A stretch of 64,000 nucleotides of DNA from Gudongella sp046224405 (GTDB taxonomy: Bacteria; Bacillota; Clostridia; Tissierellales; Tissierellaceae): contig NZ_JBJXRK010000002.1 of assembly GCF_046224405.1 (NCBI RefSeq), forward strand, positions 62,001-126,000. The letters run 5' to 3'. Below the pieces are notes generated by a model, which did no database searches, was not told where the DNA came from, and worked only from the letters and a program-made list of their open reading frames with translations. The stretch's first letter is position 1, and the number at the start of each line of letters is the position of its first letter. Below are positions 8,040 through 17,255 of this stretch, piece by piece. The translations under genes were made by a program, and so were the position numbers.

Positions 8040-9530
8040 ATGAACCTGTTGTTGGATAAATTCAAGGAAGTTTCCTTGTCTGTGCTTCCCATAACCTTAA
8101 TAGTGATACTACTTAACTTTACACTTACCCCACTGGATGGAACAATGCTTCTGACCTTTATTTTCGGTGCCTTTCTAATAGTGGTGGGACTTACCCTGTT
8201 TCTTATTGGTGTGGATATTGGGATCGCTCCTCTTGGCAGACTGCTGGGGGCAACCCTTTCCGCCTCAAACAAGGTGTTTCTTGTTGTATTGGCCGGACTG
8301 GTCCTGGGCTTTCTCATCTCAATAGCGGAGCCAGGTCTCTTGGTGCTTGCAAGCCAAGTGGATGCGGTAACAAACGGTGGCATAACCAGCACAACACTTT
8401 TGGTGGTTGTATCCCTGGGACTTGCAGTGATGGTGGCTTTGGGAATGCTGAGAATTGTATACAACATTCCCCTTTACAAGGTTTTGACTGTTCTTTATGG
8501 GATCACATTCCTTCTGGCAATATTTACGCCTTCACAGCTTTTGACAATAGCCTTTGACACGTCAGGGGCGACAACTGGAATTCTTGCAGTCCCATTCATA
8601 CTGGCACTTTCTGTAGGTGTTTCGGCATTGAAGAAGGACAGCAAGGCTGGAGAGAAGGACAGTTTTGGATTGGTATCAATTGCATCTGTGGGGGCAATAA
8701 TGTCAGTGATGATTTTAAGCATCTTTTCAGACACCGGTGAGCTTAGCTCCACAATCGCCTTTACGATGCCCCAAACCAAGTCACTCATTGAACCCTTCTC
8801 ATCCCAACTGTTAAGCATCACCAAGGATAGTGTGATGTCTCTTGCTCCCTTGCTGATTTTACTTGTACTCCTACAAAAGATAAGCTTTAAGCTTGAAAAA
8901 AAAGCTTTCGGGAGGCTTCTCAAGGGATTTGTATATTCTTTCCTGGGGCTGGTCCTGTTTATGATGGGGGTTAATGGTGGATTTATGAATGTTGGAACCA
9001 TTATTGGATACACCCTGGCATCCCGGGAAAGCTACTATTTTCTCATACTCATGGGAACCATTTTGGGAATTGTAACCATGTTGGCAGAACCGGCAGTCTA
9101 TGTTCTAACACATCAGATTGAGGAGGTCACAAGCGGTTATGTAAAAAGAAGAGCAGTTCTAACTGCCCTAGCACTTGGTGGAGGACTGGCAATTGGCCTG
9201 TCAATGCTTAGGATTGTGGTACCTGGCATCCAGCTCTGGCACTATCTGCTGCCGGGCTATGCACTTTCAATCGGCCTAAGCTATGTTGTCCCCAAGCTGT
9301 TTGTAGGTATAGCCTTTGATGCCGGTGGGGTTGCCACAGGTCCCATGACGGCAACCTTCATCCTTGCCTTCACACAGGGGGCAGCTGAGGCCATACCCTG
9401 GGCCGATGTCCTTTTGGATGGCTTTGGCATGATTGCAATGGTTGCGCTTATGCCAATTCTAACCCTGCAGATACTAGGGATGCTCTTCAGTATAAATTCC
9501 AGAAAGGAGGGGGTTGAAAGTGATCGATGA
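8040..9530 (+). CDS. DUF1538 membrane protein, two tandem repeats (putative transporter)
   Basis: The protein has 496 residues and about 12 hydrophobic segments. It is an internal duplication: LFLIGVDIGIAPLGRLLGA (about 56-74) matches LFMMGVNGGFMNVGTIIGY (about 306-324), and each half also has an AEP motif, a LRIV segment and an AFDXXGXXTG motif (AFDTSGATTG, AFDAGGVATG). The function is uncharacterised; inverted or tandem repeats of this kind suggest a secondary transporter. The start at 8040 has only a weak ribosome site. It overlaps by 11 bp with a PII-like gene, which makes regulation by a nitrogen- or energy-type effector likely. Confidence 0.85.
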   Translation: MNLLLDKFKEVSLSVLPITLIVILLNFTLTPLDGTMLLTFIFGAFLIVVGLTLFLIGVDIGIAPLGRLLGATLSASNKVFLVVLAGLVLGFLISIAEPGLLVLASQVDAVTNGGITSTTLLVVVSLGLAVMVALGMLRIVYNIPLYKVLTVLYGITFLLAIFTPSQLLTIAFDTSGATTGILAVPFILALSVGVSALKKDSKAGEKDSFGLVSIASVGAIMSVMILSIFSDTGELSSTIAFTMPQTKSLIEPFSSQLLSITKDSVMSLAPLLILLVLLQKISFKLEKKAFGRLLKGFVYSFLGLVLFMMGVNGGFMNVGTIIGYTLASRESYYFLILMGTILGIVTMLAEPAVYVLTHQIEEVTSGYVKRRAVLTALALGGGLAIGLSMLRIVVPGIQLWHYLLPGYALSIGLSYVVPKLFVGIAFDAGGVATGPMTATFILAFTQGAAEAIPWADVLLDGFGMIAMVALMPILTLQILGMLFSINSRKEGVESDR

Positions 9531-10185
9531 CAGAAAATGCTTTGATGAAATAAATCTAATTACAGTTATTGTCAATTTCGGTATGGCCAGCAAGATAATG
9601 AAGCATGCAAAAAAGCATGGTGTCACCGGTGGAACCGTTCTTTTGGGAACAGGAACAATCAAAAACCAGCTCTTGGAGTTTCTTGGAATAAATGAAGCCA
9701 GAAAGGAAATTGTCCTAATGGCCTCAGATTCCAACACCTCCAAAGCTGCACTTGAAGAGCTGGACAGAAGGTTCAACTTCAGGAAACCAAATCATGGAAT
9801 TGCCTTTAGCACTTCCATCAGGGGAATTTTCGGTACAAAGGCCATGAAATGCAATGATAATGTGGAAAGAGGTGAAGAGGTGGCAGAATACAATCTTGTA
9901 ATATCAATCGTGGACAAGGGAAAGGGAGAAATGGTGGTTGATGCGGCAAACAAGGCAGGATCAAGGGGTGCCACCATAATCAACGGCAGGGGATCTGGAA
10001 TCCATGAGACCAGCAAGGTCTTTGGCATGGAGATTGAACCCGAAAAGGAAGTCGTACTGATAATCTCCCAAAGGGATCTGACAGACGGAATAGTATCCTC
10101 CATAAGCACTGATATGAAAATAGATGAACCAGGCAATGGTATCATCTTTGTACAGGATATTGATTCAACCTATGGTTTGTACTAA
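9520..10185 (+). CDS. Tandem PII-like regulatory protein
   Basis: The protein has 221 residues. There are two PII-type halves: residues 9-110 (LITVIVNFGMASKIMKHAKK with GGTVLLGTG) and 122-218 (LVISIVDKGKGEMVVDAANKAG with GATIINGRGSG, then VVLIISQRDLTDGIV). The second half has the classical GKGE and RG motifs of the ligand-binding T-loop region. It probably binds an adenine nucleotide and gates the adjacent DUF1538 protein. I chose GTG at 9520, nine bases after AGGAGG; the TTG at 9514 is too close to that site. Confidence 0.85.
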   Translation: MIDDRKCFDEINLITVIVNFGMASKIMKHAKKHGVTGGTVLLGTGTIKNQLLEFLGINEARKEIVLMASDSNTSKAALEELDRRFNFRKPNHGIAFSTSIRGIFGTKAMKCNDNVERGEEVAEYNLVISIVDKGKGEMVVDAANKAGSRGATIINGRGSGIHETSKVFGMEIEPEKEVVLIISQRDLTDGIVSSISTDMKIDEPGNGIIFVQDIDSTYGLY

Positions 10186-10211
10186 AAAAGAACCCCGATG
10201 GGTTCTTTTTT
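10184..10211. terminator. Bidirectional terminator between PII-like gene and chrA
   Basis: AAAAAGAACCC, a 4-nt loop, and GGGTTCTTTTT give a T-run on either strand between two convergent genes. Confidence 0.85.
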
Positions 10212-11325
10212 ATATGATCATTTGAACTATCCAGTTGAGCCCCCCTCCTGCTATTATTAGCCAGGCGGTGTTGATATTATACTTCATTATTCCAACCATG
10301 CTTCCAATGAAAATCAGGGCTGTTGTAACACTTATGATGGATGACATTCCAAGCTTTACACTGACAACCGCCATCAGCACCAAAGATGCTATATTTACCC
10401 CATCCAGGGCACCTGAGAGCCATTTGTTCTCCCTGAGCTTGTATATCAGGGGCTTCAGAAATATGACCAAGATAAAGGCAGGCAGAAATATACCGATTGT
10501 CGCAAGGATTGCTCCCTGAAACCCTCCAAGAATGTATCCTATGAAGGTTGCCGTTGTAAACACAGGGCCTGGTGTGAACTGGCCAACAGCCACAGAATCT
10601 AGAATCTGCTGCTCGGTTAGAACACCCAGAGTCTCCACAAATTCTGCCTCCAGGAATGCCAGAAGTACATATCCGCTTCCATAGAGCACCGCTCCTATTT
10701 TTAGGAAGGTTAGAAAAATCATCGGCAGCGCCAGAGAGTAGGTCTTTCCAAGTATCCTGTCCTTGTTCTTCCATAGCATCATCAAGGCTCCAGCAATGAA
10801 CAGCAGTGGAATTTCCCCTATCCCCAGAAGATAAACAGCGGCGATGGATACACCAAACAATAGAGCCTCCTTGCTCTTTATTACATTCCTAAACAGTCTG
10901 TAGAGTGCATTGATTATTACAGCCATTATGACTGCCTTGACCCCGTCAAGTACCGTTGTCAGCTCGGGAAGAGATCCGTAGGTCACATACATTACCCCAA
11001 ACACCAACACCAAAAGCATGGCAGGGATGATAAAGGCTCCACCTGCTATGAAAAGTCCAGGTATGCCGCCCCTCTCATAACCAACCAGCATGACCATTTC
11101 TGTTGAGTTTGGCCCTGGAATAATGTTGGTAGCCCCCATAAAGTCCATAAACCTGTCCCGTTGAAGCCATTTCTTCTTTTCAATGGCTTCAGTCTCAAGC
11201 ATGGCTATATGGGCAGCAGGACCTCCAAATGCTAGAAATCCAAGCTTTGTGAAAAGAATCCAGATCTCCTTGAGACGCCCAAATTTTTCTTTTTTTGTAA
11301 GCTCATTATAATCTCTGTTATCCAT
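10210..11325 (-). CDS. Chromate transporter family protein, long (two-domain) form
   Basis: The protein has 371 residues with about ten hydrophobic segments in two CHR halves. The first carries FGGPAAHIAMLE and the later GPNSTEMVM; the second carries FGVSI and VAVGQFTPGPVFTTATFIG. Such proteins exchange chromate or sulfate-like oxyanions; here the sulfur genes next to it favour an oxyanion role but do not prove it. The start is ATG at 11325, which has AGAGGTGA five bases upstream; ATG at 11343 is possible. It lies 39 bp after the flavoprotein gene, probably in one transcript. Confidence 0.85.
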   Translation of the reverse strand: MDNRDYNELTKKEKFGRLKEIWILFTKLGFLAFGGPAAHIAMLETEAIEKKKWLQRDRFMDFMGATNIIPGPNSTEMVMLVGYERGGIPGLFIAGGAFIIPAMLLVLVFGVMYVTYGSLPELTTVLDGVKAVIMAVIINALYRLFRNVIKSKEALLFGVSIAAVYLLGIGEIPLLFIAGALMMLWKNKDRILGKTYSLALPMIFLTFLKIGAVLYGSGYVLLAFLEAEFVETLGVLTEQQILDSVAVGQFTPGPVFTTATFIGYILGGFQGAILATIGIFLPAFILVIFLKPLIYKLRENKWLSGALDGVNIASLVLMAVVSVKLGMSSIISVTTALIFIGSMVGIMKYNINTAWLIIAGGGLNWIVQMII

Positions 11326-11364
11326 ATATTCACCTCTGTCCATCTATTCCCCAATCGATTGAAA

Positions 11365-12708
11365 CTATTCAGCCACATTTGCTGCAACCTGAAGGGGATC
11401 CCATGCTCCTGAATATGGAGGTGTATATGCAAAGTCACTGTAGGCAAGCTCCCTTAGGGTCATCCCATTCTGAATCGCAATGGAAAGTGCGTCTATCCTA
11501 TGCTGGGCACCCTTTTCACCAGCAAGCTGGGCACCGAGAAGAATCTTGGAGTTCTTATCGAAAATGTACTTTACATACAAGGGCTTGCTTCCTGGGTAAT
11601 ATCCTGCATTGCTGTAGCCCTTAATGAATTCCGTCCCGTAATCAAACTCCTCATCCTTGGCCTGTTTCTCGTTTATTCCAGCTGCGCTTATGGTCATATC
11701 CATTATCTTAACCACAGATGCTCCTATTCCTCCAGGAAACCTGCTGTCCTTTCCAGAAAGAATTTCTCCCAGAAGTCTTCCCTGTCTGTTTGCATAGGTT
11801 GCAAGGGGTATGTGGACATTTTTCTTGAGGATCCTGTGGTATAGGGTGGCGCAGTCACCTGCTGCATATATGTCAGAAATGTTGGTCTCCATCCTATCAT
11901 TTATTACAATGGCACCATTCTTAAGTGTCTCTATTCCTGTTCCATCGAGAAATCTGGTAGCAGGTACGACTCCTATGGCAACAACAACAAGATCTGCTTG
12001 ATGCTCTCCCTTGTCTGTAATGACCGACTTTACCATTCCATCCCCGCCCTGGGTTATCTTCTCAACCTCTTCGTTGAAGTTAAGCCGGATCTCCTTTCCC
12101 TTCAGTTCCTCCATTAGAATCTCCCTGATTTCCTGGTCAACGGGCTTCATAATGTTTGCTGACCGGTTTATCACTGAAATATCCTTGCCAAGATTGTGAA
12201 ATGATTCAACCAGCTCAAGGCCGATGTAGCCAGCACCTATCAGGACCACTCTTTCAACCTTATCTGAAAGAGCTGCCTCCTTGATCCTCTGTCCATCCTC
12301 AACCGTCCTTAAGGTGAACACATTTCCCACATTTTCATCCACAAAGGGTGGCTTCACGGGCTCAGCCCCTGTGGCAATGACCAGCTTGTGGTAGTTCTTT
12401 TCAAATTCCTCTCCAGTTTCAAGATTTTCTACAACCACCTTCTTTTTATCTGGCAAAACCTTGACTACCTGGTGCTTTATCCTTACATCAATATTGCTAC
12501 CTTCAAAATCCTCAGGCTCCTTTATTACAAGCCTATTGTGATCTTCTATCACATCACCTATATAATATGGCAGGCCACAGGCTCCATAGGATATGTGTTT
12601 TCCCTTCTCATACACGGTTATTCTTGCTTCTGAGTCTTCTCTTGATAGCTTTGCGGCACAGCTCATTCCTGCAGCAACTCCACCTATTATCACGACCTCT
12701 TGATTCAT
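11365..12708 (-). CDS. FAD-dependent CoA-disulfide/polysulfide reductase-like flavoprotein
   Basis: The protein has 447 residues. It has FAD-binding VVIIGGVAAGMSCA at the N-terminus, the single redox cysteine Cys44 in SYGACGLPYYIG, NAD-binding VLIGAGYIGLELVE, a second FAD motif DIYAAGDCA and a C-terminal dimer domain ending SDFAYTPPYSGAWDPL. This layout is shared by CoA-disulfide reductase, NADH oxidase and NAD(P)H sulfur reductase; there is no C-terminal rhodanese domain. Flanking sulfur-transport and rhodanese genes favour a CoA-dependent persulfide or disulfide role. Start ATG at 12708 follows a GGAAGGGGGG stretch; the TTG at 12726 is poorer. Confidence 0.85.
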   Translation of the reverse strand: MNQEVVIIGGVAAGMSCAAKLSREDSEARITVYEKGKHISYGACGLPYYIGDVIEDHNRLVIKEPEDFEGSNIDVRIKHQVVKVLPDKKKVVVENLETGEEFEKNYHKLVIATGAEPVKPPFVDENVGNVFTLRTVEDGQRIKEAALSDKVERVVLIGAGYIGLELVESFHNLGKDISVINRSANIMKPVDQEIREILMEELKGKEIRLNFNEEVEKITQGGDGMVKSVITDKGEHQADLVVVAIGVVPATRFLDGTGIETLKNGAIVINDRMETNISDIYAAGDCATLYHRILKKNVHIPLATYANRQGRLLGEILSGKDSRFPGGIGASVVKIMDMTISAAGINEKQAKDEEFDYGTEFIKGYSNAGYYPGSKPLYVKYIFDKNSKILLGAQLAGEKGAQHRIDALSIAIQNGMTLRELAYSDFAYTPPYSGAWDPLQVAANVAE

Positions 12709-12754
12709 GCCATTCCCCCCTTCCAATTGTAAAGAGGCGAAATCTTCTCGCCTC

Positions 12755-13300
12755 CTACAGTCCTCCTATTTCCATAAACAACAGTACTGCCACAATTAGG
12801 GCTCCAAAGGGAATGGTCACCTTGAATGGACTGCCCTTTATGTGATGGAAAAGACTGTATTCACTGTACTTGTCCTGTGTCAGGACTCCCTTTTCCTTCA
12901 GTTTGCCATACATCATCGCATAGATCATTGTTCCAAGGACAATTCCAATGAGTCCTCCTGTAACTGCATCGATGTAGCCGTTTCCGATTGCACCGGCTAT
13001 TGTTCCAGGACAATAGCCCAGCAGTCCAAAGCCTACACCGAATAGTAGTCCCCCTATTGTTGCGTTCTTTATGGATCCGGCCTTGGTCTTCACCGGAACC
13101 ATATCCTTAGGGTAAAAATAGCTGATTCCCAGCATGGACACAACTATGGCCGTCAGGATTATCTTTATAACGGTAAAATCAATGAGCCTCAATTGTCCAA
13201 CGATAACATCATACTTGGTCACCCCTCCCTTCTGGAGAAAGAAACCAAAGAGTATTCCTATTATTAGTCCCTGCATTAAGGTTCTGTTATTCTTAGTCAT
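12755..13300 (-). CDS. YeeE/YedE family sulfur-compound transporter, half protein 2
   Basis: The protein has 181 residues and five to six hydrophobic segments. It carries the family's conserved cysteine motif GLLGYCPGTIAGAIGNG. YeeE/YedE proteins import thiosulfate (TsuA) or have been proposed to import selenium compounds. Here the fold is split over two adjacent genes, each with one motif, which should pair. Start ATG at 13300 has GGGTGA upstream; it begins 12 bp after the first half ends. Confidence 0.88.
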   Translation of the reverse strand: MTKNNRTLMQGLIIGILFGFFLQKGGVTKYDVIVGQLRLIDFTVIKIILTAIVVSMLGISYFYPKDMVPVKTKAGSIKNATIGGLLFGVGFGLLGYCPGTIAGAIGNGYIDAVTGGLIGIVLGTMIYAMMYGKLKEKGVLTQDKYSEYSLFHHIKGSPFKVTIPFGALIVAVLLFMEIGGL

Positions 13301-13311
13301 TTTAATCACCC

Positions 13312-13824
13312 CTACATTCCATAAATCAGGAAGGCCACAGCTATGCCGCCGATAAAGAAGGCAATTCCAGCCACCCAGCTAATAACCGAAAGAAAACTGG
13401 TTCCACTGATTCCATGTCCACTGGTGCATCCACCAGCCCATCTTGCACCTACGCCCAGGAATATTCCTCCCACTACTGCAGAAGCAAACCTTAGCATAAA
13501 ACTTCCTGACACTTCACTGGCCCACATTTCTGGAACTGCAGTTAGACTGAAATCTCCCGACAGCATTGCAGATACGAATGCTCCTATGATTATCCCCAGC
13601 ACAAGCATCATACCCCAGTCCAGCTTCAATTCGTTCTTTTGGTAATATTCGTTGTTCTGAACCTTCTCCTTGTCAAAGGACCTGTAGATTATCCCTCCAA
13701 GCTTCATAAAGCTTGTGGAGGCACCCAGGGGCTTCTTTGAAACAAGAAGTGAACCCACATTCAAAAGTCCGATCAAAATCCCCACAACGTAGGGTGACCA
13801 TCTTTCAAGCATCAAAAAATCCAT
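13312..13824 (-). CDS. YeeE/YedE family sulfur-compound transporter, half protein 1
   Basis: The protein has 170 residues with four to five hydrophobic segments and the other signature, ARWAGGCTSGHGISG (about 130-144), whose Cys is thought to contact the sulfur substrate. The ribosome site GGAGGAG lies six bases before ATG 13824. It shares a transcript with the flavoprotein, SLC13 carrier and rhodanese genes, all on the minus strand with short gaps. A selenium role is an alternative, since a selenoprotein is encoded at 45770-46222. Confidence 0.88.
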   Translation of the reverse strand: MDFLMLERWSPYVVGILIGLLNVGSLLVSKKPLGASTSFMKLGGIIYRSFDKEKVQNNEYYQKNELKLDWGMMLVLGIIIGAFVSAMLSGDFSLTAVPEMWASEVSGSFMLRFASAVVGGIFLGVGARWAGGCTSGHGISGTSFLSVISWVAGIAFFIGGIAVAFLIYGM

Positions 13825-13848
13825 CTTTCTCCTCCTTCACTCATTATG

Positions 13849-15636
13849 TTAAATATAGAACAAATAAACTATCAATGTAGATACAAGAAGGAATATTACA
13901 CTCATTATCCCTCCTGCCTTAATGTAATCCCCTGTCTTGTAGTTTCCGGGACCCATAACATACGCATTGACCTGATGGGTGGGAATGACAAATGAATTTG
14001 ATGCAGCAACTGCAACAAGAAGAGCAAGACCTCTTGGGTCTATACCGAAGCTCTCACCCATTATAAGTATCAAAGGTACCAACAGCACCGTTGCCGCTAC
14101 ATTTGACATAAACAGCGAGAAGAAGGATGTGATTAATCCGATAACAATTAGGATGAAAAACACATTCCATGATTCAACCACACCAATTATTGCTTCCGCC
14201 GTCAATCTGGCGGCTCCCGTCTGTTCAAATGCGGTTCCCAATGGTATTAGACCAGCCAGCAAAAATACTGTTTTCCAGTCAATTGCCTCGTATAGCTCCT
14301 CCTTGTAAATAACTTTGGTGAATAGCATCAATATGGCTGCAGAAAGGAAGCTAAGAGGCAAGGAAACTCCAAATAGTATCAATAGTATTCCCACTCCCAG
14401 TATCGCCATAGCATGAACTTTCTTATCCGCCCTTGAGCTTTCCTCAGGAGGCTTGACATCACTTATTACAACAAAATCCTTTGATTTTTTCAGGCTGTTC
14501 AGGTCCTCCCATCGGCCGAAAACTATGACCTTAAGCCCGGGCTCCATTTCCCAATCCATTAGGTTCAGTCTGTTTCCATCTGTGTTAATGTATATTATTG
14601 GTTCAATCCTATAGTTTTTTCTAAGGGCAATTTCCTCCAGGGTCTTCCCTTTGAGATTTGAATCCGGAGGCAGAATTATTTCGGCAAAGCCCGCTTCCTT
14701 CTCATCGGCAAGCTCCCTGAAGACTACAAGCTCATGCTTGTGTTCAAGATTAAAGGCCTTGAAGAATTGACTCAAGTGTTCATCTTCCCCAAATATGGCC
14801 AATATCTGGCCTTCCTTGAAGGTTGTCTTTCTCCATGGTATAAAGGTCTTGCTTCCCGAGTCCCAAAGTGCGAGAATATGGATACCATAGATTCTCCAAA
14901 TGTCCAATTCTTCAATGGTTTTTCCAATCAATTCACAATCCTTCTCTATTACCACCTCATGTATTTCCCTTGGAAGGTTGTAAATATCCAAAAGCTCGTC
15001 CTTTCTTTCCTGGCTCTTCTCTCCTCCCCCAGGCAAAACCTTCCCAGAAAGTAGATAGAAGTATAGGATGCCTGCAAACAGTACTCCCAGTCCGATTGGT
15101 GTTACACTGAAAAGTCCAAAACTGTCGTAACCTCCCTTGTTCAATAGGTCATTTAGGATAATCAGAGGACCTGAAGCAACCATTGTGATGGTTCCACCAA
15201 GAATCCCCGCAAAAGCAAGGGGCATTATCAGTCTCTGATTACTTATTCCAGATTTATTCCCAATCTTCTTTACTGCCGGCAAAAAAAGTGCCACAGCTCC
15301 TATGTTCTGCATGAACGAGGAAATCATGCCTGCTACTGCCATTACCACTGCAATGACCTTGTTTTCCTTGGTTCCAGCCCTCTGCATGATTATGTTGGCA
15401 AAGCTGTCCATTATACCTGTCTTTTCTATGCCAAATCCTATGATCATAACTCCCATTATTGCCACTACGGCATTTGATGAAAATCCTGCAAATGCCTGGT
15501 TAAGTGGAATTATTCCACTCCATGCCAAGGATAGCATTATGATAATGGATGCCACGTCATTCCTAATTCTATCTGTGGAGAACATGATGATTGCAGCAAA
15601 AAGTATAACAAAAACAATCATTACATCGTTACTCAT
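13849..15636 (-). CDS. SLC13/DASS-type anion carrier with two internal TrkA-C (RCK_C) domains
   Basis: The protein has 595 residues. Membrane segments fill residues 1-200 and 395-595, with FMQNIGAVALFLP and FMSNVAATVLLVP as the two paired substrate-loop motifs. In between (about 215-385) lie two TrkA-C-like domains (ELIGKTIEELDIWRIYG and NLKGKTLEEIALRKNY), which are cytosolic ligand-binding modules. Carriers of this form in sulfur clusters are often sulfate permeases. The start at ATG 15636 follows GGGGAGG. It is 24 bp upstream of the YeeE/YedE half 1 gene. Confidence 0.88.
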   Translation of the reverse strand: MSNDVMIVFVILFAAIIMFSTDRIRNDVASIIIMLSLAWSGIIPLNQAFAGFSSNAVVAIMGVMIIGFGIEKTGIMDSFANIIMQRAGTKENKVIAVVMAVAGMISSFMQNIGAVALFLPAVKKIGNKSGISNQRLIMPLAFAGILGGTITMVASGPLIILNDLLNKGGYDSFGLFSVTPIGLGVLFAGILYFYLLSGKVLPGGGEKSQERKDELLDIYNLPREIHEVVIEKDCELIGKTIEELDIWRIYGIHILALWDSGSKTFIPWRKTTFKEGQILAIFGEDEHLSQFFKAFNLEHKHELVVFRELADEKEAGFAEIILPPDSNLKGKTLEEIALRKNYRIEPIIYINTDGNRLNLMDWEMEPGLKVIVFGRWEDLNSLKKSKDFVVISDVKPPEESSRADKKVHAMAILGVGILLILFGVSLPLSFLSAAILMLFTKVIYKEELYEAIDWKTVFLLAGLIPLGTAFEQTGAARLTAEAIIGVVESWNVFFILIVIGLITSFFSLFMSNVAATVLLVPLILIMGESFGIDPRGLALLVAVAASNSFVIPTHQVNAYVMGPGNYKTGDYIKAGGIMSVIFLLVSTLIVYLFYI

Positions 15637-15659
15637 GGCAATCCTCCCCTGATTTAGAA

Positions 15660-15691
15660 ATCAAGCAGCCTCCCCTTTGAGCCTGCTTGAT
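15660..15691 (-). repeat. Hairpin between the rhodanese and SLC13 genes
   Basis: A 9-bp perfect inverted repeat (ATCAAGCAG / CTGCTTGAT) with a 14-nt loop and no real T-run. It may be a partial terminator or RNA-processing site inside the operon. Confidence 0.4.
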
Positions 15692-15711
15692 CTTTTCCAG
15701 TTTCTTCGTTT

Positions 15712-17064
15712 CTATGAAATATTTCTGTACATTCTTATTCCACCGGTTATTACGACTGCATGGAATCCTTCGAACTTAAGATAGGATGCAGCAGTGGTGG
15801 CTCTGTTCCCTGAACCGCAAAGAACGTATATGGTCTTGCTCTTGTCAAGCTTGTCAAGATTCTCATAGAGGCTCTTAAGTTGGATGTTTACCCTGTTCTC
15901 AGCTGGATCCCCATCCTCAATCTCCTCTGCATCCCTTATGTCCAGAAGAATGAAGTCATCACCCTTGTCCATTTCCTTGTATTCCCTGGCTGTTATCGTC
16001 GGTAGCTTGTCTATGTCATTTCCCTTCTCCTGCCACATTTCAATCCCTTCCGGCAGATACCCCATCATGTTGTCAAAGCCGATTCTTCTGCAGTACCAGT
16101 ATATTTCCTCCATCTCACCCATTGAACCATCGATTATAAAGGCCAACTTGTCATCAGGGAAGTACATGGATCCTAGAAATGCCGTAAGGTTTCCCTTTGA
16201 CAGAAATATTGACCCTGGTATGTGCCCACCGATGTATCCCTCTTTTGTTCTTGCATCCACAAGTATCACATCGTCCTTGATGGCTTCTATCTCTTCAACT
16301 GTGAGTACGTTTAGTACAACCTCATCGCCAACAAAGTCCCCTCCCTTGACGTTAAGGACCTCCATCCGCTCAAAGTATCTTGGTTTGATTCTCATTTTGG
16401 CAAATTTCTCGACAAACTCCTCCTTTGAGCCAACCTGAAGCAGTTCATTCGTTGCCTTTTCATACCCCAGTGAGGAATATGGCCTCTCATCCATGGAATC
16501 TCCACAAGCAGACCCTGCGCCGTGTGCCGGTAACAGCAGAACGTGGTCGCCAAGAGGAAGAATCTTCTCAAACAGACTATCGTACAGAAGACCTGTCATC
16601 TTTTCAAGATTTTCCTCTCCATAAAAGTCCGTTCTTCCAAAGTCACCCATAAACATGCAATCTCCAGTGAAGATCATGTATGGCTTTTCTGTTCCCTCTT
16701 CATACACAGCATAGCTCATATGACCTAGGGTGTGACCTGGTGTATGTATGGCCTTTATCCTTATCTCACCCATTACAATTTCAAAGCCGTCCCTGATTCT
16801 TTCTCCATAGACATGTCCAAGATCTTCATGGTCGGATATGTATATCCGGGCTCCTGTTTTTTCAGCCAGCTCCATGGACCCTATTACATAGTCCTCATTC
16901 CTGTGGGTCTCAAGGATGTATTTTATTCTCATACCGGCTTTTCTTGCTTCGTGCATATACACCTGGATATCTCTCATTGGGTCTATTACAGCAATATCAT
17001 CACCATCACCCACCATGTAGGAATAGTGCGCCAGTCCTTCAGTTTCAATCCTCTTGAAAAACAT
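15712..17064 (-). CDS. Metallo-beta-lactamase fold protein with two C-terminal rhodanese domains (persulfide dioxygenase-like)
   Basis: The protein has 450 residues. Residues 1-230 are a beta-lactamase-fold domain like ETHE1/BlrA; the first metal motif reads THRNEDYVIGS where THXHXDH is usual, so the second and third His are Asn and Tyr. The remaining ligands of a mononuclear iron site are kept: the first His, HTPGHTLGH and FTGDCMFMGDFGRTDF. The first rhodanese domain (about 265-345) lacks a catalytic Cys (IIDGSMGE); the second (about 370-450) has it in LCGSGNRA. Start is ATG 17064; the AAAAGGAGGG just before it is the ribosome site, so the ATG at 17082 is excluded. It probably oxidises or relays sulfane sulfur for the operon. 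Confidence 0.88.
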   Translation of the reverse strand: MFFKRIETEGLAHYSYMVGDGDDIAVIDPMRDIQVYMHEARKAGMRIKYILETHRNEDYVIGSMELAEKTGARIYISDHEDLGHVYGERIRDGFEIVMGEIRIKAIHTPGHTLGHMSYAVYEEGTEKPYMIFTGDCMFMGDFGRTDFYGEENLEKMTGLLYDSLFEKILPLGDHVLLLPAHGAGSACGDSMDERPYSSLGYEKATNELLQVGSKEEFVEKFAKMRIKPRYFERMEVLNVKGGDFVGDEVVLNVLTVEEIEAIKDDVILVDARTKEGYIGGHIPGSIFLSKGNLTAFLGSMYFPDDKLAFIIDGSMGEMEEIYWYCRRIGFDNMMGYLPEGIEMWQEKGNDIDKLPTITAREYKEMDKGDDFILLDIRDAEEIEDGDPAENRVNIQLKSLYENLDKLDKSKTIYVLCGSGNRATTAASYLKFEGFHAVVITGGIRMYRNIS

Positions 17065-17127
17065 AAAATCCCTCCTTTTCATATTTAAGCTTCCTTATAT
17101 TTCTACCCCGCAGGTTTTGGTCTAAAA

Positions 17128-17152
17128 CCCATTACCATAATCTGTTAATGGG
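17128..17152. repeat. Inverted repeat in the divergent regulatory region
   Basis: CCCATTA and TAATGGG are separated by 11 bp, between the divergent rhodanese and XRE genes. It could be an operator; there is no other support. Confidence 0.3.
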
Positions 17153-17255
17153 ATGCACCGGAAATTGAGTAATTTTCTTAATTAAGTTCTGGTCTGAAGG
17201 GTATAATTGAGTATAGGTAAATTCAGCAATTACATTACTAAACAAGGAGGAAAAG

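Noticed and set aside
17064..17082. ATG 17082 as start of the MBL-rhodanese gene
   Set aside because: The bases between the two ATGs are the AAAAGGAGGG ribosome site for ATG 17064.
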